DNA of 39,334 nucleotides, taken from Verrucomicrobiia bacterium Tous-C4TDCM (lineage in GTDB: Bacteria > Verrucomicrobiota > Verrucomicrobiia > Verrucomicrobiales > Akkermansiaceae). The notes under the pieces were generated by a model. That model was not told the DNA's origin, did not search any database, and was given only the letters and a program-made list of their open reading frames with translations. How positions within the stretch are numbered: position 1 is the first letter of the stretch; every line of letters begins with the position of its first letter. The DNA is taken from contig NEUO01000015.1 in assembly GCA_002304315.1 (NCBI GenBank), positions 1-39,334 of the forward strand. Reading direction: 5' to 3'. The position numbers and the translations under genes were made by a program. Shown here in pieces: positions 17,978 through 25,538 of the stretch.

Positions 17978-19330
17978 ATGCTCCCGCGCACCTTCAAGGA
18001 AACCCTCAAGCGGACCACCTCCCGCTGCCCCGTCTGCCAGCAGCCTGCCCCGGCGGAGGTCTGGAAAACCACCGGCAGCCCGTCAAAAGTCTATCTCACC
18101 CGGACCTGCGACGCCCACGGCGAGAACACCGCCTGCCTCGCCAGCGACGCCCGCTTTTACTGGCTCGCCCAAGGCGATCCGTCAAACGCCTGCGGTCCTG
18201 CCTGCGCCTGCTCGGCCGATCCCGCCGGCCGCGCCGGGACGCTCGGCCGCAACGCCGCCGCCACCGATCCGGCAGTCGAGGTGCTTTCGACCTGCCTCGC
18301 GCTGATCGAAATCGTCGATTCCTGCAACCTCGCCTGCCCGACCTGTTTCGCCGACTCGCCGGTCGGCGCGGCGGGCGACCGGCTGAAAGCGCACTCGCTC
18401 GAATCGCTGCAAGGGCGCATCCGCGGCGTGGTCGAGCGCAAGGGCAACATCGAGATCCTCCAACTCTCCGGCGGCGAGCCGACCCTCCATCCGCAATTCT
18501 TCGAGCTGCTTGACTGGATCCACGCCGAACCCGGCATCGACTACTGCCTCGTGAACACCAACGCGGTGCGGATCGCAAAGGAGGACGGCTTCCTCGCGGC
18601 CCTCGGTGAACGAGCGCGGCGCGGGCATTTCCAGCTCTACCTGCAATTCGACGGGCCGCAGGAAGCCGGTCAGCGCGAGCTGAGGGGCAGCGACCTCCGC
18701 GACATGAAGCGGCTCGCGATGGAGCGCTGCGAGCGGGAAGGCATTCCGTTCACGCTGGCGATGACCATCACGCCGGAAAACCTGCCGCACCTCTGGGCGA
18801 CCATCGAAACCGGCCTCCGCTACTCCTGCTGCCGCGGCGTCTCCTTCCAGCCGATGTTTCTAACAGGCCGGAGGCCCGCGGCCGCGGCGAAGCGGCTGAA
18901 TACCGCCGACATCATCCTCGGCGCGGTGGAGCAAGCGGCCGGCCGGCTGCGCTTCGAGGACTTCACGCCGCTGCCCTGCGGCGATCCGAACTGCGCGACC
19001 ATCGGCTACCTGTTGCGCACGCCGATCGGCGTCAGGAGCATCTCCGAGTTCATCGACTTCGCCAGCCTCCAGGGCTTCCTGCGCGACAAGGTGCGCTACG
19101 AGCTTTCCGACCTGATCCAGTGCGGCTGCGAGAACACCGAGCTCGGCGAGATCCTGCACCGTTTCGAGATGAAGGAGCGCGACGCCTTCCGTCTCTTCAT
19201 CAAGCCCTTCATGGACGCCTGGACCTGGGACCAGGACCGCATCGACCGCTGCTGCACCCACGTGATCCGACCGGATGGAAAGCTGGACTCGTTCTGCCGG
19301 TACTACTCGGGATTCCGCGACGCGTCATGA
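17978..19330 (+). CDS. Cysteine-rich radical SAM protein of the Tes/MJ0619-like group
   Basis: A 450-residue radical SAM enzyme. The cluster motif CxxxCxxC is Cys116, Cys120, Cys123 (SCNLACPTC), followed by the SAM-binding LQLSGGEPTLHPQF. What sets it apart is the extra cysteines. N-terminal CPVC (17, 20), TRTC (44) and a dense ACGPACACS (72, 76, 78) resemble a rubredoxin-like site plus a second cluster. The C-terminal set is PCGDPNC (334, 339), QCGC (382, 384), CC (425, 426) and FCRYY (440). This pattern, including the ending CCTHVIRPDGKLDSFCRYY, is how I recognise the MJ0619/tetraether-synthase family, whose studied members join lipid chains tail to tail with several iron-sulfur clusters. 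Bacterial homologs are linked to membrane-spanning lipids. The substrate here is unproven. It lies in an operon with a small membrane protein and an Lgt-like protein. Confidence 0.85.
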   Translation: MLPRTFKETLKRTTSRCPVCQQPAPAEVWKTTGSPSKVYLTRTCDAHGENTACLASDARFYWLAQGDPSNACGPACACSADPAGRAGTLGRNAAATDPAVEVLSTCLALIEIVDSCNLACPTCFADSPVGAAGDRLKAHSLESLQGRIRGVVERKGNIEILQLSGGEPTLHPQFFELLDWIHAEPGIDYCLVNTNAVRIAKEDGFLAALGERARRGHFQLYLQFDGPQEAGQRELRGSDLRDMKRLAMERCEREGIPFTLAMTITPENLPHLWATIETGLRYSCCRGVSFQPMFLTGRRPAAAAKRLNTADIILGAVEQAAGRLRFEDFTPLPCGDPNCATIGYLLRTPIGVRSISEFIDFASLQGFLRDKVRYELSDLIQCGCENTELGEILHRFEMKERDAFRLFIKPFMDAWTWDQDRIDRCCTHVIRPDGKLDSFCRYYSGFRDAS

Positions 19331-19342
19331 GCCCATGATCCC

Positions 19343-20023
19343 ATGCCCGTAGCCTCCGGTTCTCCCGTTTACGCCCTGATGATGCTGCTCGGCATCGTGA
19401 TCGGCGGCGTCTATTGGTTCCGCGTTTCGAAAACCGACGGCCGCCTGCCCCTGATCTACTTCGGCGGCTTGGTCGGGGCTTTCACCGGGGCCAAGTTCGC
19501 GTATCTCCTCGCGGAAGGCTGGCTGCATGTCGATCACCCGCTGCGCTGGCAGCTCTGGCTGTCGGGAAAGTCCATCATGGGTGCCCTGCCCGGCGGCTGG
19601 GCCGGAGTGGAAATCGTCAAGCGCGCGATGGAATACCGCGCGGTGACCGGCGACCGCTTCGCCCTGCTGTTGCCGATCCCGCTGATCCTCGGCCGGATCG
19701 GTTGCCTGAGCGCCGGCTGCTGCCCTGGCATCGTTTGCCCCTTCGGCAAGTGGCCCGCCGTGCCGGTGGAAATCGGCTTCCAAGCCGCGGCGCTGGTCGC
19801 GCTTCTCGTGATGCGGGCCCGCCATTGGCAGGTCGGCCAGCATTTCCATCTCTATCTCATCGGCTACGGCTTCTTCCGCTTCGGCCACGAGTTCCTGCGG
19901 AACACCCCGAAGCCTTTTGCAGGGCTCTCGGGCTACCAGATCCTCGCGCTGGCCACCGCGGCGGCGGCCATGATCGCCCACCGGCGGAGAGCCGTGTCAG
20001 GGACGGGAACGCCCGAAAAATAA
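19343..20023 (+). CDS. Lgt-like (prolipoprotein diacylglyceryl transferase family) membrane protein
   Basis: A 226-residue polytopic membrane protein related to Lgt, which moves the diacylglyceryl group of phosphatidylglycerol to lipoprotein cysteines. The family signature appears as GRIGCLSAGCCPG (117-129) and the C-terminal motif as YGFFRFGHEFLR (175-186). It is shorter than housekeeping Lgt (about 260-290). It has the Cys-rich GxxGCC form seen in the divergent Lgt-like group rather than the usual GRxGNFxNGE, so it may act on a different acceptor. It starts 12 bases after the radical SAM gene and is surely in the same operon. A pairing of two lipid-active enzymes suggests joint modification of membrane lipids, which is inference. 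Confidence 0.82.
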   Translation: MPVASGSPVYALMMLLGIVIGGVYWFRVSKTDGRLPLIYFGGLVGAFTGAKFAYLLAEGWLHVDHPLRWQLWLSGKSIMGALPGGWAGVEIVKRAMEYRAVTGDRFALLLPIPLILGRIGCLSAGCCPGIVCPFGKWPAVPVEIGFQAAALVALLVMRARHWQVGQHFHLYLIGYGFFRFGHEFLRNTPKPFAGLSGYQILALATAAAAMIAHRRRAVSGTGTPEK

Positions 20024-20291
20024 GTGGTCGCGGCGGCCAACTGTTGCGACACCGACAGGAAGCTGCGCTCACCGGTCATCGATCTGACGGGAGTGGCGGA
20101 AGCGACCCTGTCCTTCGCCTATTCCGTCGAATCCACCTCACCCGCCCACCGGATTCAAAAAACCGCAGCCGAAAGAAACATTGGCAAAGCGGCCCGAAGA
20201 GCTAGGCTCGTTTAAAGCGACTACGAAGGCGTCAAACCACTCCTGCTCAACGGCCAATCCCTGTGGATAAAATTTCGGCATTTTCAAGAAT
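20024..20291 (+). pseudogene. Decayed coding remnant upstream of the pseudopilin cassette
   Basis: The first frame reads DTDRKLRSPVIDLTGVAEAT followed by LSFAYSVESTSPA, which resembles the strand pattern of secreted jelly-roll ('choice-of-anchor'/MAM-like) domains. It breaks down after about 40 codons. Another stretch, DYEGVKPLLLNGQSLWIKF, is open near the end but has no start or context. I read this as debris of one or two secreted-protein genes. The promoter of the downstream cassette presumably lies in the last 70 bases, which are A/T-richer. Confidence 0.3.
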
Positions 20292-23200
20292 ATGACCGCT
20301 CGATCTAGCGATCGAATCGAATCCCGAGGATTCGCCTTGGTCGTTTCAATCTCACTGATGGTGCTGTTGACGGTCGTGGCGATCGGACTGCTGGGGCTCT
20401 CCGCAGTCTCGTTGCGCAGCAGTTCCCAACAAGCAGCGCAGTCCGAAGCCCGGGCCAACGCCAGAATGGCCCTGATCCTGGCCATGGGGCAATTGCAGAA
20501 GGCGATGGGACCGGACGCCCGGATCAGCGCGCGGGCCGGGACACTGGCCAAGGATTCACGGCTCGGTGCCTCCGTGGGCCCCAACACCGCAAAGGCCTGG
20601 TGGGTCGGCGTCGCCGGCAGCAATCGTGACAAAGGCCTTGATTCGAGCAACCCCGTCGGCTCCGGGAACCCGGCGGTCGTCTGGCTGGTCTCCGGCCTGG
20701 ATCCTCAAGCCCCTCCCGAGGCGCAGATCACCGCAGCAAAGCCCTTCAATTCCGCGGTTCTCATGTTTGGCGACAACAGTATTGATACGGCCGCCCTGAC
20801 GGGGGGCGAGCCGATCCAGGCCGGCAACGTGACGATCACCGGCCAAAGCGACGGGACTTCGGGAGGATTCGCCTACTTTATCGACGACAACGGGATGAAG
20901 GCGCAGTTGGCTGCCAACCACCCGAATTTGCGCAACGACCGCCAGCCGCCAAACGGCGGTGGTGTCCTGCCCGGCACTTACGACCTGAGCATCCTCGATA
21001 ACATGGCCAGCCTGAAAGGGGCGGCGCGCGAGGATTACCTCCGGCTCCTTTCGGTGAACGATCTTCCACTGATCGCCGATGACAAGAGGATCGCCCGGAG
21101 CAAGCGTTTCGGTTATACCACCCTCTCCCGGGGCGTGCTCTCGGATGTGCGCAAAGGCGGGCTGAAACGTGACCTGACCATCGCCTTCGAGAGGGATAGC
21201 GTGTTCGCGAATGTCTTCCCCAAGGGCAGCTCCGGATTCGGTGAAGCATACCTCGTGCTGGACTCGAAGAGGCTGTCGCAGAGTCCTGACCTCCAAACCA
21301 ACGGCTACATCCACTGGGAGATGTTCAAGGACCACTACAATATCAAAAAACACATCAAGAAGAGCGGTTCCATTTCTTACCTCGACTCCATTCTCATTAA
21401 CAAGAACGGGATTTTCAGCGGTCTTGAAACCCCTTTCGCAAGAGGCCAGCTGGGGCCCCACAACATCGGACAGGCCACCGCGCCGGCACCCCACCAGGCG
21501 ATGCCCTACGGCGACTACCAGCCCATCGCGGCACCATCCAATACGGACGAATACAAGCACAGCCCGGTGATTCCAATCCTTTCACGCATGCAGCAGAACG
21601 CATGGGTGGAGCGGCGGCAGCCCGACAAGATCCGGACCAACGTCCAGCTCTGGCAGGCCCAGTACAATCCATACAACGTCGGCCTCAATGTGGTCGGAGA
21701 TTCTCCCCAGTTCGGGCCCAGGTTCATTCATTACCCCCAGATCTATTTCACCATCAGCGGAATGACGGTCAAGGATGCCGGTGGTTCGACATTCCCGCTC
21801 AACAACATATCCGGGCACTCGGGGAAGCGCCAGTCGAGTGTTCCGCATGAGGTGCTTCTTGGCCCGGGCAGGAGTCATGTTTTTGCTTTCAAGGATTACG
21901 GGGCGGTTGGCCGTGACGACGACGATTTCCTGTATGACGACAGTGTGAAAAACCTCACCTTGCAGAGCATTTACCGGGAGTTTGATCTCGTTTCGGCACC
22001 GGATTCCATGACGCTCAAGGTGGACTTCGTGCTTGAGCGGCCCTCGATGATCCACGGCGCCAATTCCAATTCGTACAATGCCAATCATGAGGTCGCGCAA
22101 ACCCTTTGGGCGCCTTTCGCCTGGGATGCAATCAATGGCAACCTGCCGGGCAAGACCATGACCAAGAGCGGAATCAGCCCGGGCCAGTTGAACGAGAATT
22201 CCATGCTTTCCTTCGGGTTCAACCTGCGCACCACCAAGGAGGGCGGGGGCGCCATCCGACCGCTCGTCGACGCGAACATCCGCGCCATGTTCGGCAATAC
22301 CAAGTGGGATTCGCCGCTGGGAGTCGACCTGCTCGCCGCCTACTCGCCCAGGAACCGCGGAGTAATAGACGAGCAGATTCCCCAGATGAATGTCTCGGAC
22401 AACCCCAAAGGCTACACCTACTGGGGTGCGGGACTTGATGCCGCCGACGGATACGACCGGGTGATCCTGTTCGACATCCCGCGTGACGACCTCTTGTCGC
22501 TCGGGCAACTCCAGCACGCCGGAGTCGGCCGCTTCAGTTATGAGCCCACCTACATCGTGGGCAACTCTTACGCCAATCCCAGGATCGGCCTCAACCAATG
22601 GAAGACCTCGGTCAGCGACACCTTCAGCACGGCTTCCCGCGGGCTTCAGGAATACCAGATTCCCGGACAATTCAACCTCTATGACGCCTCCTTCCTGGTG
22701 AACGAGGAACTCTGGGACAGCTATATCTTTACCACCATCCCGCAGGCGGCGGACAACGTGAGCGGCAGCACGCCCGAGCCCGCGCCGAGTGCCGCGCACT
22801 TTACGAACCTGCTGCAGGGCACAGCCCTGCTGCCGAATCCGCGCTTCATTCCCTACGAACCCCGCGGCTCGAAGTTCGACAAGTCGACCTTGCAGATGAC
22901 CACCGCTTCGCGGGCCACCACCGGCGGATTCTACCACAATGCCGGCCATCTCCTCGTCGATGGGGCCTTCAACGTCAATTCCACTTCCGTCGATGCTTGG
23001 GAGGCGTTCCTCTCCGGAACCCACGAACTGCCCTATCAGAAACTGAGTGCCGACTCCACGGTGACGGGATTCTCACCGCCAGGGAATGTCAAGGGAGTGC
23101 GCTTTCCACGCGTGAAGGCGGTCTTCGGCAAGGGCACGGAAACAAAGAACCTCGACGAGAACTACTGGATCGGCTTCCGCACCCTCGAACAGAAGGAAGT

Positions 23201-23708
23201 CCGCAGTTTGGCGGAGGCAATCGTCAGCGAGATCAGGAAACGCGGTCCGTTTCTCACTCTGGGCGAATTCGTCAACCGCAAGTTGGAGGACGGGGAGACC
23301 GGCCAGCGCGGACCCCTTCAGGCCGCCCTCGACATGACCGTGAACAAGGATCTCGACAAGGGCTTCGAGCAGTCTTCCGCTCATCCGAAAGTGCCCAAGG
23401 ACAGCACCCAGGGCGCGGGCTTTCCCGGACAGTTGCTCCAGGGAGACATCCTACAGGCGCTCTCGCCCTGCATGACGGTGCGTTCAGACAGCTTTACGAT
23501 CAGGGCCTACGGCGAGTCGCGCGCCACGGCAACCAATGAAGTGCGCGCGACAGCATGGTGCGAAGCCACGGTGCAACGCTATCCGGACCCGGTCGCGTCA
23601 AGCGTCGGCGCCGGTAATCCACTCAGTGACTTGGTCAATCCGGCCAGTAGATTCGGACGCTCCTTTCGCATGCTCTCGTTTCGTTGGCTGAATCGGAACG
23701 AAATTTGA
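20292..23708 (+). CDS. Verru_Chthon cassette protein A-type giant pseudopilin (cassette 1)
   Basis: A 1138-residue protein with a PilX/type IV pilin-like N-terminus: a short basic leader, then SRGFALVVSISLMVLL, a long hydrophobic helix and an amphipathic helix (SLRSSSQQAAQSEARANARM). Prepilin peptidase would cut after Gly13, although the usual Glu at +5 is Val. The remaining 1050 residues are a beta-rich extracellular body. A conserved C-terminal part (HLLVDGAFNVNSTSVDAW; GPFLTLGEFVNRKL; FTIRAYGESRA; ATAWCEATVQRYPDP; RMLSFRWLNRNEI) is also present in the protein at 34541-37903. These traits fit the verrucomicrobial 'cassette protein A' family. The usual B, C and D partners are absent. A small secreted protein gene follows after 22 bases. 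The role is unknown; export by a type II/IV-like system is likely. Confidence 0.82.
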   Translation: MTARSSDRIESRGFALVVSISLMVLLTVVAIGLLGLSAVSLRSSSQQAAQSEARANARMALILAMGQLQKAMGPDARISARAGTLAKDSRLGASVGPNTAKAWWVGVAGSNRDKGLDSSNPVGSGNPAVVWLVSGLDPQAPPEAQITAAKPFNSAVLMFGDNSIDTAALTGGEPIQAGNVTITGQSDGTSGGFAYFIDDNGMKAQLAANHPNLRNDRQPPNGGGVLPGTYDLSILDNMASLKGAAREDYLRLLSVNDLPLIADDKRIARSKRFGYTTLSRGVLSDVRKGGLKRDLTIAFERDSVFANVFPKGSSGFGEAYLVLDSKRLSQSPDLQTNGYIHWEMFKDHYNIKKHIKKSGSISYLDSILINKNGIFSGLETPFARGQLGPHNIGQATAPAPHQAMPYGDYQPIAAPSNTDEYKHSPVIPILSRMQQNAWVERRQPDKIRTNVQLWQAQYNPYNVGLNVVGDSPQFGPRFIHYPQIYFTISGMTVKDAGGSTFPLNNISGHSGKRQSSVPHEVLLGPGRSHVFAFKDYGAVGRDDDDFLYDDSVKNLTLQSIYREFDLVSAPDSMTLKVDFVLERPSMIHGANSNSYNANHEVAQTLWAPFAWDAINGNLPGKTMTKSGISPGQLNENSMLSFGFNLRTTKEGGGAIRPLVDANIRAMFGNTKWDSPLGVDLLAAYSPRNRGVIDEQIPQMNVSDNPKGYTYWGAGLDAADGYDRVILFDIPRDDLLSLGQLQHAGVGRFSYEPTYIVGNSYANPRIGLNQWKTSVSDTFSTASRGLQEYQIPGQFNLYDASFLVNEELWDSYIFTTIPQAADNVSGSTPEPAPSAAHFTNLLQGTALLPNPRFIPYEPRGSKFDKSTLQMTTASRATTGGFYHNAGHLLVDGAFNVNSTSVDAWEAFLSGTHELPYQKLSADSTVTGFSPPGNVKGVRFPRVKAVFGKGTETKNLDENYWIGFRTLEQKEVRSLAEAIVSEIRKRGPFLTLGEFVNRKLEDGETGQRGPLQAALDMTVNKDLDKGFEQSSAHPKVPKDSTQGAGFPGQLLQGDILQALSPCMTVRSDSFTIRAYGESRATATNEVRATAWCEATVQRYPDPVASSVGAGNPLSDLVNPASRFGRSFRMLSFRWLNRNEI

Positions 23709-23730
23709 ATCCATCCGCCACAATCCCCAC

Positions 23731-24399
23731 ATGTTTCACCGTCGAGTCCTTGCCATCGTTTTACCAGCCCTTCTTGCGCTCACGGCGAGTCCGGCACAAA
23801 CTATCAAGGTGCGCACGCTGGCGCTGCTGGAGGAAAAATTGCCGGAAGTTTCGCTCAAGGGCCCGGAAGGTTTCCTGCCCTTGGTATTTTCGGATGTGCA
23901 ACCGGGCGAGTTGGTCACCGCGGCTTCCGCCAACCCATTGCCCCTCTACAAGAAGACAACGGATGCCGAGGGAAAGGTAGCGTTCGCTGTCGCCGAAAGC
24001 ATCAAGATCCCCCAGAACGCCAAGGGGATACTCCTTTTGGCCTGGACTTCGGGAGACAAGGTGCGCTACCTCGCGATTGAGGACAATTTCAGTGAGGCCC
24101 GTTTCAACGACTGGCTTCTTATCAATACCGGAACCCGGCCCGTCGCCTTTAAGGTCGGTGACGGATCGAAACCCTTCCTGATCCCTCCGGGAACGTCGAC
24201 CACCCAACGCATCTCGGCACCCAAGGGTGAGGGTGCCACCGTTCTGGCACAAGCCCCCTTCGACGGCAAAGCCAAGACCTTCTTCTCGACTTACTGGCCG
24301 GTGTATGAGGACAAGCGCGCATTGGTGCTCTTCTTCGATGACGGATCCAAGATGCGGGTCAAGCGTATCAGTGACAAAATCATCGCCGGGGGACCCTGA
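23731..24399 (+). CDS. Small secreted partner of the pseudopilin cassette (paralog 1)
   Basis: A 222-residue exported protein with a signal peptide (about 1-23, ending SPAQT) and a beta-rich body. It is related to the two proteins at 33053-34505, which also follow a giant pseudopilin. Shared landmarks are a middle strand (NDWLLINTGTRPVAFKV), the late block FFSTYWP and a final strand pair RALVLFFDDGSKMRVKRI. Identity looks low, but the order and spacing agree in all three. I know of no named family. Its position 22 bases after the pseudopilin gene indicates one transcript and probably one extracellular machine or structure. Confidence 0.78.
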   Translation: MFHRRVLAIVLPALLALTASPAQTIKVRTLALLEEKLPEVSLKGPEGFLPLVFSDVQPGELVTAASANPLPLYKKTTDAEGKVAFAVAESIKIPQNAKGILLLAWTSGDKVRYLAIEDNFSEARFNDWLLINTGTRPVAFKVGDGSKPFLIPPGTSTTQRISAPKGEGATVLAQAPFDGKAKTFFSTYWPVYEDKRALVLFFDDGSKMRVKRISDKIIAGGP

Positions 24400-24785
24400 T
24401 CTGGAGCCGTTTCCGGCACTTGCCTCAAAGGGCTTCGCCCACCGCGACCATCGACTTGAGAACCTCGTTCCAAGCTCCGGCACTCTCGAATACGACGTTC
24501 GGGAAGATGCAGCCTTTCCGGCAGACGTGTTTCATCCCGCTTGATCCGACACACTTGAGCCAGGAGCCCTCCCCTTTCCCCGCCCTCCAATCTCCGCCAC
24601 CTTCTTCGCCAACGCTTCGAAGGTCAGGAAGGCATACTCCTTCACTAAAGCTACGGCGGACAAGACGACCGCGTTCGAACGGAAGGCCTCCGGCAAGGTT
24701 CTCATCCGACCGCCCTTGGCCTGGGGTTGGGCGGGGTTCACCATGGGGCGAAACGGGAAGGGTCGGGACCACTCGAAAAGTGAGA
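24400..24785. other. Low-coding spacer with two doubtful overlapping minus-strand frames
   Basis: On the minus strand, 24705-24532 encodes a 57-residue frame (MRTLPEAFRSNAVVLSAVAL, then FEALAKKVAEIGG) whose stop overlaps (ATGA) a 36-residue frame at 24535-24425 (MKHVCRKGCIFPNVVF, then WNEVLKSMVAVGEAL). Both look more protein-like than random frames but are not recognised. They could be one gene broken by a frameshift, or element debris lying beside the attachment-site fragment. Confidence 0.25.
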
Positions 24786-24830
24786 TGGTCGGGGCGGCCA
24801 GATTCGAACTGACGACATCCTGCTCCCAAA
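24786..24830 (-). other. tRNA-Pro(UGG) 3' fragment, probable attachment site
   Basis: Read on the minus strand this is the 3' part of a tRNA. It has the anticodon loop TTTGGGA (anticodon UGG), the 3' stem strand GCAGG, the variable region, a T arm GTCAG-TTCGAAT-CTGGC, the acceptor strand CGCCCCG, discriminator A and an encoded CCA. The 5' half (acceptor, D arm and 5' anticodon stem) is missing, so it is not a working tRNA. A 45-bp tRNA 3' copy beside an integrase gene is the classic footprint of site-specific integration. Confidence 0.8.
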
Positions 24831-24940
24831 GGGGGCAATTAACTCACAACTTATTGATACTTAAGTGCAATTTTGTCGCGAAAGTCGCGCCCGTCGGGAA
24901 AGTCCTGGATTTTAAGGGCTATAAGGGCAAGCATCTCCAC

Positions 24941-25423
24941 ATGGCAAAGCCCGCGAGATTCACCCCCAAGCAAACGCCGCACGGTTGGCGGATCAACATC
25001 CCTCCCAAGTTCTCCGAGTCAGGAAAAAGGAACCGCTTTCACTATCCGTCCAAAAACGCGGCACTCGACGCCGCCAAATAATTTCGCGAGCAGCGGGAAA
25101 CCTTCGGGAATCAAGCAAAAGCCATCGCGCCCCACCTAGCGGACCAGGCTCACGCAGCAGCGAAGCTGTTAGAACCGCTGGGCATCGGACTCCTGGAAGC
25201 CGTTAGCCAGTTCGTTGAGGCGGAGATCTCACGTCGTGCATCGGTGCCGGTTGAAGAAGCCACCGCCAGATTCGAGGCCCACTGCGAGAACAATAGCCGG
25301 AAATACACCCAGTCCATTCGTCATGTGGCCCAGCACCTCGTCGAAGACTTTGCCGGCAGACTCCTCAGCACGATTTCGCTGCCTGGCAGACGCAACGCGG
25401 TATCGGGCACCGGGTGCGGCTAA
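24941..25423 (+). pseudogene. Truncated tyrosine recombinase (integrase), N-terminal part only
   Basis: The frame begins MAKPARFTPKQTPHGWRINIPP, then GKRNRFHYPSKNAALDAAK, typical of verrucomicrobial phage-type integrases with an N-terminal arm-binding region. A TAA at 25079 interrupts it. In the same frame it continues FREQRETFGNQAKAI, then AAAKLLEPLGIGLLEAV and NNSRKYTQSIRHVAQHL, the core-binding SAM-like domain, and ends at a second stop at 25421. The catalytic domain (Arg, His-x-x-Arg, Tyr) is absent. It sits 110 bases from the tRNA-Pro fragment and reads away from it, as expected for an integrase at its attachment site. The element is therefore immobile by its own enzyme. Confidence 0.75.
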
Positions 25424-25538
25424 CCATGCTGCCGAGCTGCCTCGGCACGGCATTCATTCAGTGTGATCAAGCCGGAAACCAGAGTTCGAAGAACCATTTG
25501 GATTTGTCCGGGGGCGCGGATGGGCCGCGGAGTGTGGC

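Noticed and set aside
21582-23024. 480-codon minus-strand frame inside pseudopilin 1
   Set aside because: Antisense shadow; no domain, signal or start context, while the plus-strand protein is conserved with a second copy.
24786-24830. Functional tRNA-Pro gene
   Set aside because: The 5' half is absent; bases beyond the anticodon loop do not pair with the 3' stem.
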